From the NCBI GenBank assembly GCA_014490595.1, contig CP061031.1, positions 434,001-498,000 of the forward strand: a DNA stretch of 64,000 bases. Reading direction: 5' to 3'. This DNA is from Corynebacterium wankanglinii (GTDB lineage: Bacteria; Actinomycetota; Actinomycetes; Mycobacteriales; Mycobacteriaceae). The notes under the pieces were generated by a model that did not search any database, had not been told where the DNA came from, and saw nothing but the letters and a program-made list of their open reading frames with translations. Made by a program: the position numbers and the translations under genes. Within the stretch, counting starts at the first letter, position 1; the number at the start of each line of letters is the position of its first letter. This document shows, in pieces, positions 1 to 7,957 of this stretch.

Positions 1-489
1 GGCGCGCCCGAGGAGTTTGCCAAAGGGGGAGCGCACCCCGTCCGCGACGATCACCCGCCGGGCCCGCACCTCGCCGCGCGGCGTCTCCACGGCGCGGATC
101 GCCCCGCGCTCGAGCTGCACGCCGGTGGCGGGGCAGCCCTGGCGGATGGTCGCGCCGGCGCGCGCAGCTTCGCCGACAAGCATGGCGTCGAACGTGGCAC
201 GCGGGGAGGCGGACCCCTCGCCGCGCGGCCACGGCGCCTCGACGTCGCCGCCGTAGCCGTGCAGCTTCAGGCCCCGGTTGCGGTACGCCGGGACGGGGAG
301 GCCGAGGAGCTCTAGCGTATCGACGGCCCGAGGGGTCAACCCGTCCCCGCAGGTTTTGTCGCGGTGGGCCGGCAGGGCGTCGAGAAGCAATGTGCCCATG
401 CCGGCGCGCTGCCCGGCGATCGCTGCGGCGGACCCGGCTGGGCCCGCGCCGACGACGACGAGGTCGAAGTACTCACTCACCCGCCACAT
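1..489 (-). CDS. menJ: MenJ-like menaquinone reductase / geranylgeranyl reductase family flavoprotein, partial (3' end outside window)
   Basis: The N-terminal 163 residues of a geranylgeranyl-reductase-family FAD enzyme are visible. The dinucleotide-binding motif VVGAGPAGSAAA lies near residues 12-24, followed by the family signature KTCGDGLTPRAV near residues 50-61. In mycobacteria this family member (MenJ, Rv0561c) saturates one isoprene unit of menaquinone and sits next to the polyprenyl diphosphate synthase Rv0562, the same arrangement as here. The ATG at 489 is assumed; a GTG at 480 is an alternative start. The frame stays open to position 1, so the C-terminal half is missing from the window. 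The MenJ assignment rests on family plus synteny. Confidence 0.75.
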   Translation of the reverse strand, partial: MWRVSEYFDLVVVGAGPAGSAAAIAGQRAGMGTLLLDALPAHRDKTCGDGLTPRAVDTLELLGLPVPAYRNRGLKLHGYGGDVEAPWPRGEGSASPRATFDAMLVGEAARAGATIRQGCPATGVQLERGAIRAVETPRGEVRARRVIVADGVRSPFGKLLGRA

Positions 490-584
490 TGTGCCAGTGC
501 CACCCGCTCGTGCGCGGGCGGGGTGGGTTGGGCTACGGTTAGCGTGTTATCCATGTGCCCCTCCAACCTGCAAGGACGTTTTCG

Positions 585-1601
585 ATGACGCACGGCACCA
601 CTCCGTCACCGCGCCACGGCTTCAACCTGGACCTAGGCGACGAGGCGCTCAACGCGCGGCTGAACTCCGGGCTGGAGGCGGTGGAGGACAGGCTGCGGGC
701 CGAGCTGTCCCGCGTGGAAAGCTTCCTCACCGACAAGGTCACGCACCTCGCCGCCGCCGGCGGCAAGCGCTTCCGGCCCATGATGGCGCTGCTGTGCGCG
801 GAGTTCGGGCCCGACCCACGCAGCGAGAACGTCGTCCGCGGCGCCACCGTCGTGGAGGTGGTGCACCTGGCCACGCTCTACCACGACGACGTTATGGACG
901 AGGCCGAGCGCCGCCGCGGCGTCGAGTCCGCCAACGCGCGCTGGACGAACACCGTGGCCATCCTCGCCGGCGACATCCTCTTCGCGCACGCGTCGCGGCT
1001 CATGAGCGCGATGGACCTGGACACCGTCGGCCACTTCGCCGACACCTTCGAGAAGCTGGTCACCGGACAGATGCGCGAGACCGTCGGCGCGCAGGGCGGC
1101 GACCCGGTGGAGCACTACCTCACGGTGATCGAGGAGAAGACGGGTGTGCTCATCTCCTCGGCGGCGTACCTCGGCGCGCGGCACGCGGGTGCGGAGGCGG
1201 ACGTCGTGGACCGGTGCGCGCGCATCGGCGACGCGGTGGGGATGGTCTTCCAGATCGTCGACGACATCATCGACATCTTCTCCGACCCCGAACAGTCCGG
1301 CAAGACCCCCGGCACCGACCTGCGCGAGGGCGTGTTCACCCTGCCCGTGCTCTACGCGCTCGAGGAGGACTCCCCGGCCGGGGAGGAGCTGCGCGGCCTG
1401 CTCACGGGCCCGCTTACCGACGACGCCGACGTCGCCCACGCCCTCGACCTCCTCGCGCAGACCGGCGGGCGGGAGCGCGCGTTAGACAAGGCGCGCGAGT
1501 ACCTCGCCGTGGTCGAGGAGGAGCTCGAGGGCCTGCCCGACATTCCGGCGCGCGAGGCGCTGCGCAACATGACCCGCATGACCGTCGAGCGGGTGGGATA
1601 A
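585..1601 (+). CDS. trans-polyprenyl diphosphate synthase (IspB/GrcC type)
   Basis: A 338-residue all-trans prenyltransferase that elongates allylic diphosphates with isopentenyl diphosphate, most likely to make the menaquinone side chain. Both aspartate-rich magnesium-binding motifs are present: YHDDVMDEAE (first, about residues 101-110) and IVDDIIDIFSD (second, about 225-235). The GGKRFRP motif near residue 60 binds isopentenyl diphosphate. The start at 585 is preferred over an in-frame ATG at 555 because AAGGA lies at 572-576, eight bases upstream. It is divergent from the menJ-like gene, which supports a quinone role. Chain length cannot be read from the sequence with confidence. Confidence 0.9.
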   Translation: MTHGTTPSPRHGFNLDLGDEALNARLNSGLEAVEDRLRAELSRVESFLTDKVTHLAAAGGKRFRPMMALLCAEFGPDPRSENVVRGATVVEVVHLATLYHDDVMDEAERRRGVESANARWTNTVAILAGDILFAHASRLMSAMDLDTVGHFADTFEKLVTGQMRETVGAQGGDPVEHYLTVIEEKTGVLISSAAYLGARHAGAEADVVDRCARIGDAVGMVFQIVDDIIDIFSDPEQSGKTPGTDLREGVFTLPVLYALEEDSPAGEELRGLLTGPLTDDADVAHALDLLAQTGGRERALDKAREYLAVVEEELEGLPDIPAREALRNMTRMTVERVG

Positions 1602-1660
1602 GCAGGCAATTTCCTCCCGTGCGGGGCGTTGTGTAGAGTAAACCCCGCACTTCGGTGCTT

Positions 1661-1745
1661 GCCAGGTTGCCCGAGCGGCCAAAGGGAGCGGACTGTAAAT
1701 CCGCCGGCATTGCCTTCAGAAGTTCGAATCTTCTACCTGGCACCA
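1661..1745 (+). tRNA. tRNA-Tyr (GTA)
   Basis: The seven-base acceptor stem GCCAGGT (1661-1667) pairs with ACCTGGC (1735-1741). The anticodon GTA is at 1695-1697, a long class II variable arm typical of bacterial tRNA-Tyr is present, and the T loop is TTCGAAT. CCA is encoded at 1743-1745. A possible -10 box TAGAGT lies at 1634-1639. Confidence 0.97.
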
Positions 1746-1750
1746 ACACA

Positions 1751-1780
1751 AAACCCCGTCGGTTTTCACCGGCGGGGTTT
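1751..1780 (+). terminator. Rho-independent terminator after tRNA-Tyr
   Basis: The arms AAACCCCGTCGG and CCGGCGGGGTTT form a 12-bp stem (one G-T pair) around a six-base loop, ending in TTT. It starts nine bases after the encoded CCA. Confidence 0.8.
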
Positions 1781-1935
1781 CGCCATGAAGCACCCGCTTC
1801 ACGACGTCTAAAGCAACCCGCGAAAACCGCTACCAGCCAGGCGATTTGTGTTTGAAAACAACATCGGGTTAATCTTTCCAAGGCTTCAACGGAGCGGGTC
1901 AGAGCGAAAGCGAAGATCCGGAACAGAGAAGCTGT

Positions 1936-2008
1936 GCCCCCTTAGCTCAGTCGGCAGAGCGTTTCCATGGTAAGGAAAAGGTCGACAGTTCGATTCTGTC
2001 AGGGGGCT
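1936..2008 (+). tRNA. tRNA-Thr (GGT)
   Basis: The acceptor GCCCCCT (1936-1942) pairs with AGGGGGC (2001-2007). The anticodon GGT is at 1969-1971 (position 34 by count) and the T loop is TTCGATT. No CCA is encoded. It is the first of the Thr-Met-Trp group that precedes secE-nusG in actinobacteria. The 190 bases before it hold no gene that I can support. Confidence 0.96.
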
Positions 2009-2060
2009 CTGTTGTTTGCTGGGGTTCTCCCACTCGATGTGCGGGCGCCGGCGAGCACAT

Positions 2061-2132
2061 GGCGGTGTAGCTCAGTGGTAGAGCAAGCGACTCATAATCG
2101 CTGTGTCGAGAGTTCAATTCTCTCCATCGCTA
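2061..2132 (+). tRNA. tRNA-Met (CAT), elongator type
   Basis: The cloverleaf runs from GGCGGTG (2061-2067) to CATCGCT (2125-2131), with a G-T closing pair at the acceptor end. The anticodon CAT is at 2093-2095 and the T loop is TTCAATT. Synteny between tRNA-Thr and tRNA-Trp supports an elongator rather than an initiator tRNA. No CCA is encoded. Confidence 0.93.
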
Positions 2133-2196
2133 CTCACCTCAAACGGGTGCTGAAAAGCTTCCGTGGTAGGGTTAGGCGCACTTGAACGAGTGCCCT

Positions 2197-2272
2197 AGGG
2201 GCGTGGCGCAATTGGTAGCGCAACGGTCTCCAAAACCGTAGGTTGCAGGTTCGAGTCCTGTCGCCCCTGCCA
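2197..2272 (+). tRNA. tRNA-Trp (CCA)
   Basis: The acceptor AGGGGCG (2197-2203) pairs with CGCCCCT (2262-2268). The anticodon CCA is at 2230-2232, the T loop is TTCGAGT, the discriminator is G2269 and CCA is encoded at 2270-2272. secE starts 22 bases downstream, as is usual for actinobacteria. Confidence 0.97.
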
Positions 2273-2293
2273 AAACAACCTGGAGGAGTTTTC

Positions 2294-2613
2294 GTGACTA
2301 ACCCCAACGGTCAAAACCCCGCACAGCCGACCGGCAAGCGTCAGCTGCGCGGGGCTTCTCCTGTCTCCGCCGAGGGTTACGAGGCCAAGCGTGCGCCCGC
2401 CGCCGTCGACGAAGCGGATGAGAAGGACGGCTCCAGCATCGCCACCTTCCCGGGCGAAGTTGCCTCCGAGATGAGCAAGGTTATCTGGCCCACCGGCAAA
2501 CAGATGCTCAACTACACGGCAATCGTGTTCGCGTTTCTGATCGTGCTCACCATCTTCGTGGGGGCGTCGACGCGCTGTCGGCGTGGGTGATTCGCTGGAT
2601 CTTCATCCGCTAG
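2294..2613 (+). CDS. secE: Preprotein translocase subunit SecE, frame broken by an apparent one-base deletion
   Basis: SecE is the small clamp subunit of the SecYEG translocon in the plasma membrane. The GTG start at 2294 follows GGAGG (2282-2286). The conserved segment EMSKVIWPTGKQML is followed by the single transmembrane helix (YTAIVFAFLIVLTIFV). The annotated frame then ends prematurely at 2590 with an unrelated tail. Adding one base in the G run at 2570-2574 restores a C-terminus reading GVDALSAWVIRWIFIR to a stop at 2611-2613, giving 106 residues, the normal corynebacterial size. Because SecE is essential, the deletion is most likely a sequence error. Confidence 0.88.
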
Positions 2614-2636
2614 GTACACTGGGTGCCACAACGTCT

Positions 2637-2675
2637 CCCGCCACCTCGGACGCCGAGGAGGGCGGGATAATTTTT
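2637..2675 (+). terminator. Terminator-like hairpin between secE and nusG
   Basis: The arms CCCGCC-A-CCTCGG and CCGAGG-A-GGGCGGG pair around ACG with one small bulge, and the hairpin is followed by ATAATTTTT. It looks like an intrinsic terminator or attenuator placed inside what is usually a secE-nusG operon. A second weak hairpin (GCCCC/GGGGC) follows at about 2676-2696. Confidence 0.65.
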
Positions 2676-2724
2676 GCCCCGGTACCCTGGGGCGCACACG
2701 TTTGAACGAATGAGGAGATGAACC

Positions 2725-3873
2725 ATGACTGAGGCAAACAAGGACGTCAGCGGCGCTCTGGAGAACAACGAGCAGGAGATGATCGACGAGGGCGCGCCGG
2801 TGCAGCCGTCCACCGATCCGGCGCTCAACGGTGGGGACGACGACCCGGCCGGCACCGAGGGTGGTGACTCCTCCGACGAGGAGGGCGACAGTACCGGCGC
2901 CGACGCAGACGCCGCCGAGGCAGACCCAGAGGCTGAAACGGCCGACGCCGACCTGACGGACGCCGAGGTCGAGAACATCGCCCAGGCCGCCGTCGACACC
3001 GACAGCGCCGAAGAAGCCGCCGAGGAACTGGACGGCGCCAACGCCGGCGCTGACGGCGTTGACGGTCGCGACGACGCCGACGCTGCTGACGGCGAGGCCG
3101 CCGACGCTGACGGTGCCGATGATGCCGTGGTGGAGGAACCCATCCAGGAGACCGACCTCAACGTCGCCGAAGCGGGCGACCTCGAGGCCGCCGCCGCTGG
3201 GGCCGACGCCGACACAGACGCCGACTCCGACAGCGAATACAAGCGCCGCCTGCGCGAATACACCCGCGAGCTGAAGAAGCAGCCGGGCGAGTGGTACATC
3301 ATCCAGTCCTACTCGGGCTACGAGAACAAGGTGAAGACCAACCTGGAGATGCGCTCCCAAACCCTCGAGGTGGAGGACTCCATCTACGAGGTGGTCGTGC
3401 CCATCGAGCAGGCCATTGAGAACAAGGACGGCAAGAAAAAGCTGGTCAAGCGCAAGCTCCTGCCGGGCTACGTGCTCGTGCGCATGGACATGAACGACGC
3501 CGCCTGGTCCGTGGTCCGCGAGACCCCGGGCGTGACCTCCTTCGTGGGCAACGAAGGTAATGCGACGCCGGTGAAGCATCGCGACGTCGCAAAGTTCCTG
3601 CTGCCCAAGTCCGCCGCGACCGGCACCAAGCCCGAGGTCAACGCCGAGGGCGAGACCGTCGTGGCCATGCCAGAGGACGAGGCGCCGAAGAAGGTCACGC
3701 ACGACTACCAGGTCGGCGAGGCCGTCACCATCCTCTCCGGCGCGCTCGCGTCCGTGTCCGCCACCATCAACGCCATCGACCCGGAGACGGGCAAGATCGA
3801 GGCGCTGGTGTCCATCTTCGGCCGCGAGACTCCCGTGGAGCTCACCGCGGACCAGATCGAGCGGATCATGTAG
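2725..3873 (+). CDS. nusG: Transcription termination/antitermination factor NusG with long acidic N-terminal extension
   Basis: NusG binds RNA polymerase and couples it to Rho or the ribosome. The protein has 382 residues, far longer than the roughly 180 of E. coli NusG. Residues 1 to about 170 are low-complexity and rich in Asp, Glu and Ala. The NGN domain starts near residue 188 (EWYIIQSYSGYENKVKTNLE) and contains LLPGYVLVRMD. The KOW domain lies at about 322-382. GGAG in AATGAGGAGATG precedes the ATG at 2725. Acidic N-terminal extensions are common in actinobacterial NusG, but this one is at the long end. Confidence 0.97.
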   Translation: MTEANKDVSGALENNEQEMIDEGAPVQPSTDPALNGGDDDPAGTEGGDSSDEEGDSTGADADAAEADPEAETADADLTDAEVENIAQAAVDTDSAEEAAEELDGANAGADGVDGRDDADAADGEAADADGADDAVVEEPIQETDLNVAEAGDLEAAAAGADADTDADSDSEYKRRLREYTRELKKQPGEWYIIQSYSGYENKVKTNLEMRSQTLEVEDSIYEVVVPIEQAIENKDGKKKLVKRKLLPGYVLVRMDMNDAAWSVVRETPGVTSFVGNEGNATPVKHRDVAKFLLPKSAATGTKPEVNAEGETVVAMPEDEAPKKVTHDYQVGEAVTILSGALASVSATINAIDPETGKIEALVSIFGRETPVELTADQIERIM

Positions 3874-3915
3874 GCGCGTTTTGCTTCTCGACGTCCTCAC
3901 GGCGTAACCTATCTC

Positions 3916-3949
3916 GTCGCGCGTGCCCACACGCGCGACGTTTTCGTTT
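3916..3949 (+). terminator. Terminator between nusG and rplK
   Basis: A perfect 10-bp stem GTCGCGCGTG/CACGCGCGAC with loop CCCA (3916-3939) is followed by GTTTTCGTTT. It probably separates nusG from the rplKA unit. Confidence 0.8.
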
Positions 3950-4039
3950 CTATATTCCCCGGTGGCTGGCATCCCCGGCATCCGGAAGCCCCGCGGCAGC
4001 TCATCGTGGCTGCGGGCGCTGTAACTAGGAGGTAATGCG

Positions 4040-4468
4040 ATGGCTAAGAAGAAGGTCACCGGCCTGATTAAGCTGCAGATCGAAGCAGGCATGGCAACCC
4101 CGGCTCCGCCGGTGGGCACGGCACTTGGTCCGCACGGCGTGAACATCGCCGAGTTCACCAAGGCCTACAACGCCGCCACCGAGTCCATGCGCGGCAACAT
4201 CGTCCCGGTGGAGATCACGGTCTACGAGGACCGCTCCTTCGACTTCGTGCTGAAGTCCCCGCCGGCGGTGTCGTTGCTGCTCAAGGCCGCAGGCCTGCAG
4301 AAGGGTTCCGGCGTCCCGCACACCGACAAGGTGGGCAAGGTCACCTGGGAGCAGTGCAAGGAGATCGCCGAGACCAAGAAGGCCGACCTCAACGCCCGCG
4401 ACATCGAGGCTGGCGCCGCGATCATCGCAGGTACCGCCCGCTCCATGGGCATCGACGTCGAGAAGTAA
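4040..4468 (+). CDS. rplK: 50S ribosomal protein L11
   Basis: A 142-residue protein, the normal length, opening with [19 protein letters not shown] and carrying the proline-rich [16 protein letters not shown] segment of the N-terminal domain, where thiostrepton binds L11-rRNA. The C-terminal rRNA-binding domain includes the conserved ARSMGI near the end. L11 forms the base of the GTPase-associated centre with 23S rRNA. AGGAGG (4027-4032) precedes the ATG. rplA follows 73 bases downstream, presumably in the same transcript. Confidence 0.98.
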   Translation: MAKKKVTGLIKLQIEAGMATPAPPVGTALGPHGVNIAEFTKAYNAATESMRGNIVPVEITVYEDRSFDFVLKSPPAVSLLLKAAGLQKGSGVPHTDKVGKVTWEQCKEIAETKKADLNARDIEAGAAIIAGTARSMGIDVEK

Positions 4469-4541
4469 ACCGCACTTCTCGTTTCACGTGGAAGGGCCGT
4501 AAGCCAGGCCCGCTCACCACAACTCCTGAAAGGAACTCAAC

Positions 4542-5252
4542 ATGGCTAAGAAATCCAAGCGCCACAACGAACAGCTGGCAAAGATCGACCGCGACAGCTT
4601 CTACCACCCGCTCGACGCGGTCACGCTTGCGAAGGAGACCTCCTCCGACAAGTACGACGCCACCATCGACGTCGCGATGCGCCTGTCCGTGGATCCGCGC
4701 AAGGCTGACCAGCTGGTCCGCGGCACCGTGAACCTGCCGCACGGCACCGGTAAGACCGTCCGCGTCGCAGTGTTCGCCGAGGGCGAGAACGCCACCAAGG
4801 CGCAGGAGGCAGGCGCGGACATCGTCGGCACCGACGAGCTGATCGAGCAGATCAACAACGGCCAGCTCGACTTCGACGTGGCTATCGCTACCCCGGACCA
4901 GATGGCCAAGGTCGGCCGCGTCGCCCGCGTGCTCGGCCCGCGTGGTCTCATGCCGAACCCGAAGACGGGCACGGTCACCCCGGACGTTGCGAAGGCTGTC
5001 GCCGATTCCAAGGGCGGCAAGATCGCGTTCCGCGTGGACAAGGCGTCCAACCTGCACGCCATCATCGGCAAGGCGTCCTTCACCCCGGAGCAGCTCGCTG
5101 AGAACTACGGCGCACTGCTCGACGAGGTCATCCGCCTGAAGCCGGCGTCCGCGAAGGGCATCTACCTGAAGAAGATCACCGTCTCTGCCACCCAGGGCCC
5201 GGGTGTGCCGGTGGACACCTCTGTGGAGAAGAACTACGCCACCAAGGCATAG
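4542..5252 (+). CDS. rplA: 50S ribosomal protein L1
   Basis: A 236-residue L1 stalk protein, close to the usual 234. The conserved [16 protein letters not shown] segment lies near residues 129-144, and GPGVPVD is near the C-terminus. L1 helps release deacylated tRNA from the E site and, in many bacteria, represses its own rplKA mRNA. A GAAAGGAA ribosome-binding site lies just upstream of the ATG. The gene is closed by a strong terminator, so rplKA is separate from rplJL. Confidence 0.98.
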   Translation: MAKKSKRHNEQLAKIDRDSFYHPLDAVTLAKETSSDKYDATIDVAMRLSVDPRKADQLVRGTVNLPHGTGKTVRVAVFAEGENATKAQEAGADIVGTDELIEQINNGQLDFDVAIATPDQMAKVGRVARVLGPRGLMPNPKTGTVTPDVAKAVADSKGGKIAFRVDKASNLHAIIGKASFTPEQLAENYGALLDEVIRLKPASAKGIYLKKITVSATQGPGVPVDTSVEKNYATKA

Positions 5253-5265
5253 TCCGTCTTTTCAG

Positions 5266-5297
5266 ACCCGCCGCAGCATCGCGCTGCGGCGGGTTTT
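5266..5297 (+). terminator. Terminator of rplK-rplA
   Basis: A perfect 12-bp stem ACCCGCCGCAGC/GCTGCGGCGGGT with a five-base loop is followed by TTTTG. It also lies at the 3' side of the oppositely oriented HNH gene. Confidence 0.9.
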
Positions 5298-5370
5298 GCG
5301 TATGCGCGTGCCGCAGTCGCCGTCGTCCGTTTTTGCGGCGGCGGCGTTTGCTGTTTTTGGGGTGTTTGCG

Positions 5371-6438
5371 TTAGCGGTTGGGGCCGAAGAGTTGGTCGAG
5401 TGCTCCTCGGTTGGTGTTTGTGTGGTGGTGTCCGGTTGGTGAGGTCCATATGGGTGCGCCGCGGTCCATGGTGATGCGGCCGCGTTTGCGTCGTGTGGGG
5501 TCGTCGTCGTTGACGCGGTTGTGGTAGCGGCATAGCGGGGCGAGGTTGTCCAGGTTGGTCTCACCACCGTGTTGCCACGGTGTGACGTGGTGCGTCTGGC
5601 ACGCGTATGCGCCGTGGCGGCAGCCGGGAAACGCGCACACCGGGGAAACCATCGCGGCAAGGTCGCGCTGCTTCTGGTTGGCCAAACGTGTGGTGCGGTA
5701 GAGGTTCACCGCCCCGTGTGTGGGGTGGAACGCGGCGACTTCCAGTGCGTGACCGAACTCGTGCTGTAAGTACTCGGCCCCGGTCATGGTGGTGCCGTCG
5801 GTGAGCACCAGCTCGATCTCGTCGCCGGCACCGGCCAGGATGCGCATGTGGGCGTCGATGGGCACCATCACGATCGGCCGGGGTGCGGCAGCGACAACAC
5901 CGCCGGTGTCGCCGTCGAGGATGCGCCAGAATTCTTGTTCCATTTGAGGAGCGGCCGGTGTGGTGGGGTCGAGGTTTTGGCGCAGGCGGTGTTCTAGGTC
6001 GGCGGCGTTGCTGTCGGTGGTGTCGATGGTGATGCGTGCCCGGCCGTTGCTCGGCCGGGAGAAGGCGACCTGCTTTTTCTTCGGGGTGGTATCAGCGGGG
6101 ATGAGTTCGCGTGCGGCGCGTTCAATCGCGCGGTACCCGCCGCGCACCTCGAGCAGGGCTAGGCGCAGCCGCCACCGCTCGGCCGTGTCTTTGACCCCGC
6201 TGATGCGCCGTTCGATCAGTGCGAGCTCGTCGATGGAAAACCCGTGAGCTTTCTGCGCGGCGAGGGCTTGCTTGCGGGTGAACTTTGTCGCCCCGTAGTA
6301 GACGTCCTGCATCGCCGCCCATGCGCGGGCGCGCTCTGGTGCCATGCCGGCGGCAAGTGCGACAGACAGGTCGAAGTGCCGCAGCGTCTCCATGGATTCT
6401 GCGGCCATCGCCTGGATCAGTGCGTCGAACGGGTTCAT
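5371..6438 (-). CDS. DUF222 / HNH endonuclease domain protein (13E12-type)
   Basis: A 355-residue protein with an N-terminal DUF222 region and a C-terminal HNH nuclease motif: CAFPGCRHGAYACQTHHV, then W, HGG, TNLDNLAPLC and HN (about residues 270-320). The Cys, His and Asn residues needed for a zinc-bound HNH fold are all visible. These multicopy proteins are widespread in actinobacteria, often compared with the mycobacterial 13E12 repeat proteins, and their cellular role is unknown. The ATG at 6438 is chosen because TAGTGT lies eight bases upstream, fitting a leaderless start; a longer frame reaches 6474. The gene interrupts the usual rplA-rplJ neighbourhood. Confidence 0.85.
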   Translation of the reverse strand: MNPFDALIQAMAAESMETLRHFDLSVALAAGMAPERARAWAAMQDVYYGATKFTRKQALAAQKAHGFSIDELALIERRISGVKDTAERWRLRLALLEVRGGYRAIERAARELIPADTTPKKKQVAFSRPSNGRARITIDTTDSNAADLEHRLRQNLDPTTPAAPQMEQEFWRILDGDTGGVVAAAPRPIVMVPIDAHMRILAGAGDEIELVLTDGTTMTGAEYLQHEFGHALEVAAFHPTHGAVNLYRTTRLANQKQRDLAAMVSPVCAFPGCRHGAYACQTHHVTPWQHGGETNLDNLAPLCRYHNRVNDDDPTRRKRGRITMDRGAPIWTSPTGHHHTNTNRGALDQLFGPNR

Positions 6439-6446
6439 GGCCACAG

Positions 6447-6452
6447 ACACTA
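6447..6452 (-). promoter_or_regulatory. Predicted -10 box of the HNH gene
   Basis: TAGTGT on the minus strand ends eight bases before the ATG, which would place transcription initiation at or next to the start codon. Confidence 0.5.
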
Positions 6453-6612
6453 ACCACCCCGCACACCCACACAACCCCTAAAACCCAAACCTGTGGACAA
6501 CCCCCGGCGAAAGGCTTGAACGTTATCCACAGGGGAGCGCCACCCCTTGACTTTTCTCGCCCGAGGAGTAGATGCCCCACTTCACACCCCACGCCGCGCG
6601 CACACCCGCGAT

Positions 6613-6642
6613 TTGGCGAACTCGGTACCCACCCGCTAACAT
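6613..6642 (+). promoter_or_regulatory. Predicted rplJ-rplL promoter
   Basis: TTGGCG (6613-6618) and TAACAT (6637-6642) are separated by 18 bases. Transcription would begin near 6649, leaving a leader of about 260 bases before rplJ. The region 6453-6612 otherwise shows no gene. Confidence 0.5.
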
Positions 6643-6684
6643 CCCCTACCGAAGTTTGAACGGCCCGCAACGGCCGAGCTCAAG

Positions 6685-6812
6685 TTTCACCGAAGACCGT
6701 CGGTCACTCCCGCGAGGGAGTCGAAGGTGCTCCACTGTAGGGGCCGACCCACGCAGGAGAAACGCGGCACACTACGAAACGTATGCCTCGTGCTTCTGCA
6801 CGGGGCATTTTT
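6685..6812 (+). ncRNA. Ribosomal protein L10 leader with terminator-like attenuator
   Basis: The leader contains elements seen in actinobacterial L10 leaders: ACCGAAGACCGTCGGT near 6689 and CGCAGGAGAAACGCGG near 6754. It is followed by a terminator hairpin at 6783-6808 (ATGCCTCGTGC/GCACGGGGCAT, loop TTCT) running into TTTTT. The established model is that L10(L12)n binds the leader and controls rplJL expression. A covariance-model search for the L10 leader family would decide this. Confidence 0.75.
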
Positions 6813-6908
6813 GCTTGAAGGCGTCGGATTCGCGCGAAGCGAACGTCGTAAAGCGAGGATGCTCCGGGCGGATTGAACAACATGAAGTATCGGAAGGAGG
6901 CGTGTGTC

Positions 6909-7430
6909 ATGGCAAACCCGAAGAACACTGCGGAACTCGCAGCTCTGAAGGAGAAGTTCGCTGAGGCGGATTCCATCGTGCTGACCGAGTACCGTGGCCT
7001 GACCGTCGGCCAGCTGCAGCAGCTGCGCGGCGATATGGGCTTTGATGTCGAGTACCACGTCGCCAAGAACACCCTCATCAAGATCGCTGCGAACGAGCAG
7101 GGCATCGAGGGTCTCGACGATCTTCTCACCGGCCCGACCGCCGTCGCTTTCATCAAGGGCGACGCAGCCGTCGACGCGGCGAAGGTGATGAAGAAGTTCA
7201 ACAAGGACCACGACGCGTTCGTGATCAAGGGCGGCTTCATGGACGGCAACGTCCTCGACGCTTCCCAGGTCGACGCTCTGGCCGAGATGGACAACCGCGA
7301 GACCACGCTTGCAAAGATCGCTGGTGCTTTCCAGGGTTCCTTGGCAAAGGCAGCCGGCCTGTTCCAGGCTCCGGCGTCCAAGACGGCCCGCCTTGTCGCT
7401 GCGCTGCAGGACAAGCAAGAAGCCGCATAA
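6909..7430 (+). CDS. rplJ: 50S ribosomal protein L10
   Basis: A 173-residue stalk-base protein that anchors L7/L12 dimers. It begins MANPKNTAELAALKEKFAEA and carries the LTEYRGLTVGQLQQLR segment characteristic of L10. The C-terminal helix (AKAAGLFQAPASKTARLVAAL) is where L12 dimers bind. An ATG 36 bases upstream is in frame, but the start at 6909 has the strong GGAAGGAGG site and matches family N-termini. rplL follows after 52 bases in the same operon. Confidence 0.97.
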   Translation: MANPKNTAELAALKEKFAEADSIVLTEYRGLTVGQLQQLRGDMGFDVEYHVAKNTLIKIAANEQGIEGLDDLLTGPTAVAFIKGDAAVDAAKVMKKFNKDHDAFVIKGGFMDGNVLDASQVDALAEMDNRETTLAKIAGAFQGSLAKAAGLFQAPASKTARLVAALQDKQEAA

Positions 7431-7482
7431 ACACACTTTTACATCCGGGCTGTAAACGCCCACCAACAGAAAGGAAGCCACA

Positions 7483-7872
7483 ATGGCTAAGCTCACCAAG
7501 GACGAGCTCATTGAGCAGTTCAAGGAAATGACCCTCATCGAGCTCTCCGAGTTCCTGAAGGAGTTCGAGGAGGTCTTCGACGTGACCGCAGCCGCTCCGG
7601 TTGCTGTCGCAGCTGCAGGCGCTCCGGCCGCTGGCGGCGAGGCTGCCGCTGAGGAGAAGGACGAGTTCGACGTTGTTCTCGAGTCCGCTGGCGACAAGAA
7701 GATCGGCGTGATCAAGGTCGTCCGCGAGCTGGTTCCGGGCCTGGGCCTGAAGGACGCCAAGGAAATGGTCGAGGGTGCACCGAAGGCCATCCTCGAGGGC
7801 GCCAACAAGGACGACGCAGAGGCTGCAAAGGCCAAGCTGGAAGAGGCTGGCGCATCCGTCACCCTCAAGTAG
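7483..7872 (+). CDS. rplL: 50S ribosomal protein L7/L12
   Basis: A 129-residue protein with an N-terminal dimerisation domain (residues 1-35), an Ala-rich hinge ([20 protein letters not shown]) and a C-terminal factor-binding domain ([21 protein letters not shown], ending [14 protein letters not shown]). It recruits EF-Tu and EF-G to the ribosome. AGAAAGGAAG precedes the ATG. It is the last gene of the rplJL unit and is followed by a strong terminator. Confidence 0.98.
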   Translation: MAKLTKDELIEQFKEMTLIELSEFLKEFEEVFDVTAAAPVAVAAAGAPAAGGEAAAEEKDEFDVVLESAGDKKIGVIKVVRELVPGLGLKDAKEMVEGAPKAILEGANKDDAEAAKAKLEEAGASVTLK

Positions 7873-7892
7873 GAGCTTTCTGCTTGACGACG

Positions 7893-7928
7893 CCCCCTTC
7901 GGTCGCAACCGCGACCGGAGGGGGTTTC
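7893..7928 (+). terminator. Terminator of rplJ-rplL
   Basis: CCCCCTTCGGTCGC and GCGACCGGAGGGGG form a 14-bp stem with loop AACC (7893-7924), followed by TTTCG and then TTTTT. Confidence 0.9.
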
Positions 7929-7943
7929 GCGTTTTTGCTGCGC

Positions 7944-7949
7944 TAGACT
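7944..7949 (+). promoter_or_regulatory. Predicted -10 box of the DUF3068 gene
   Basis: TAGACT ends eight bases before the ATG at 7958, predicting a leaderless transcript. Confidence 0.55.
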
Positions 7950-7957
7950 GGCCCACC

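Noticed and set aside
278..1636. A 452-codon arginine-rich frame overlapping the polyprenyl synthase
   Set aside because: A frame shadow of the synthase with Arg/Pro/Ala-rich nonsense composition.
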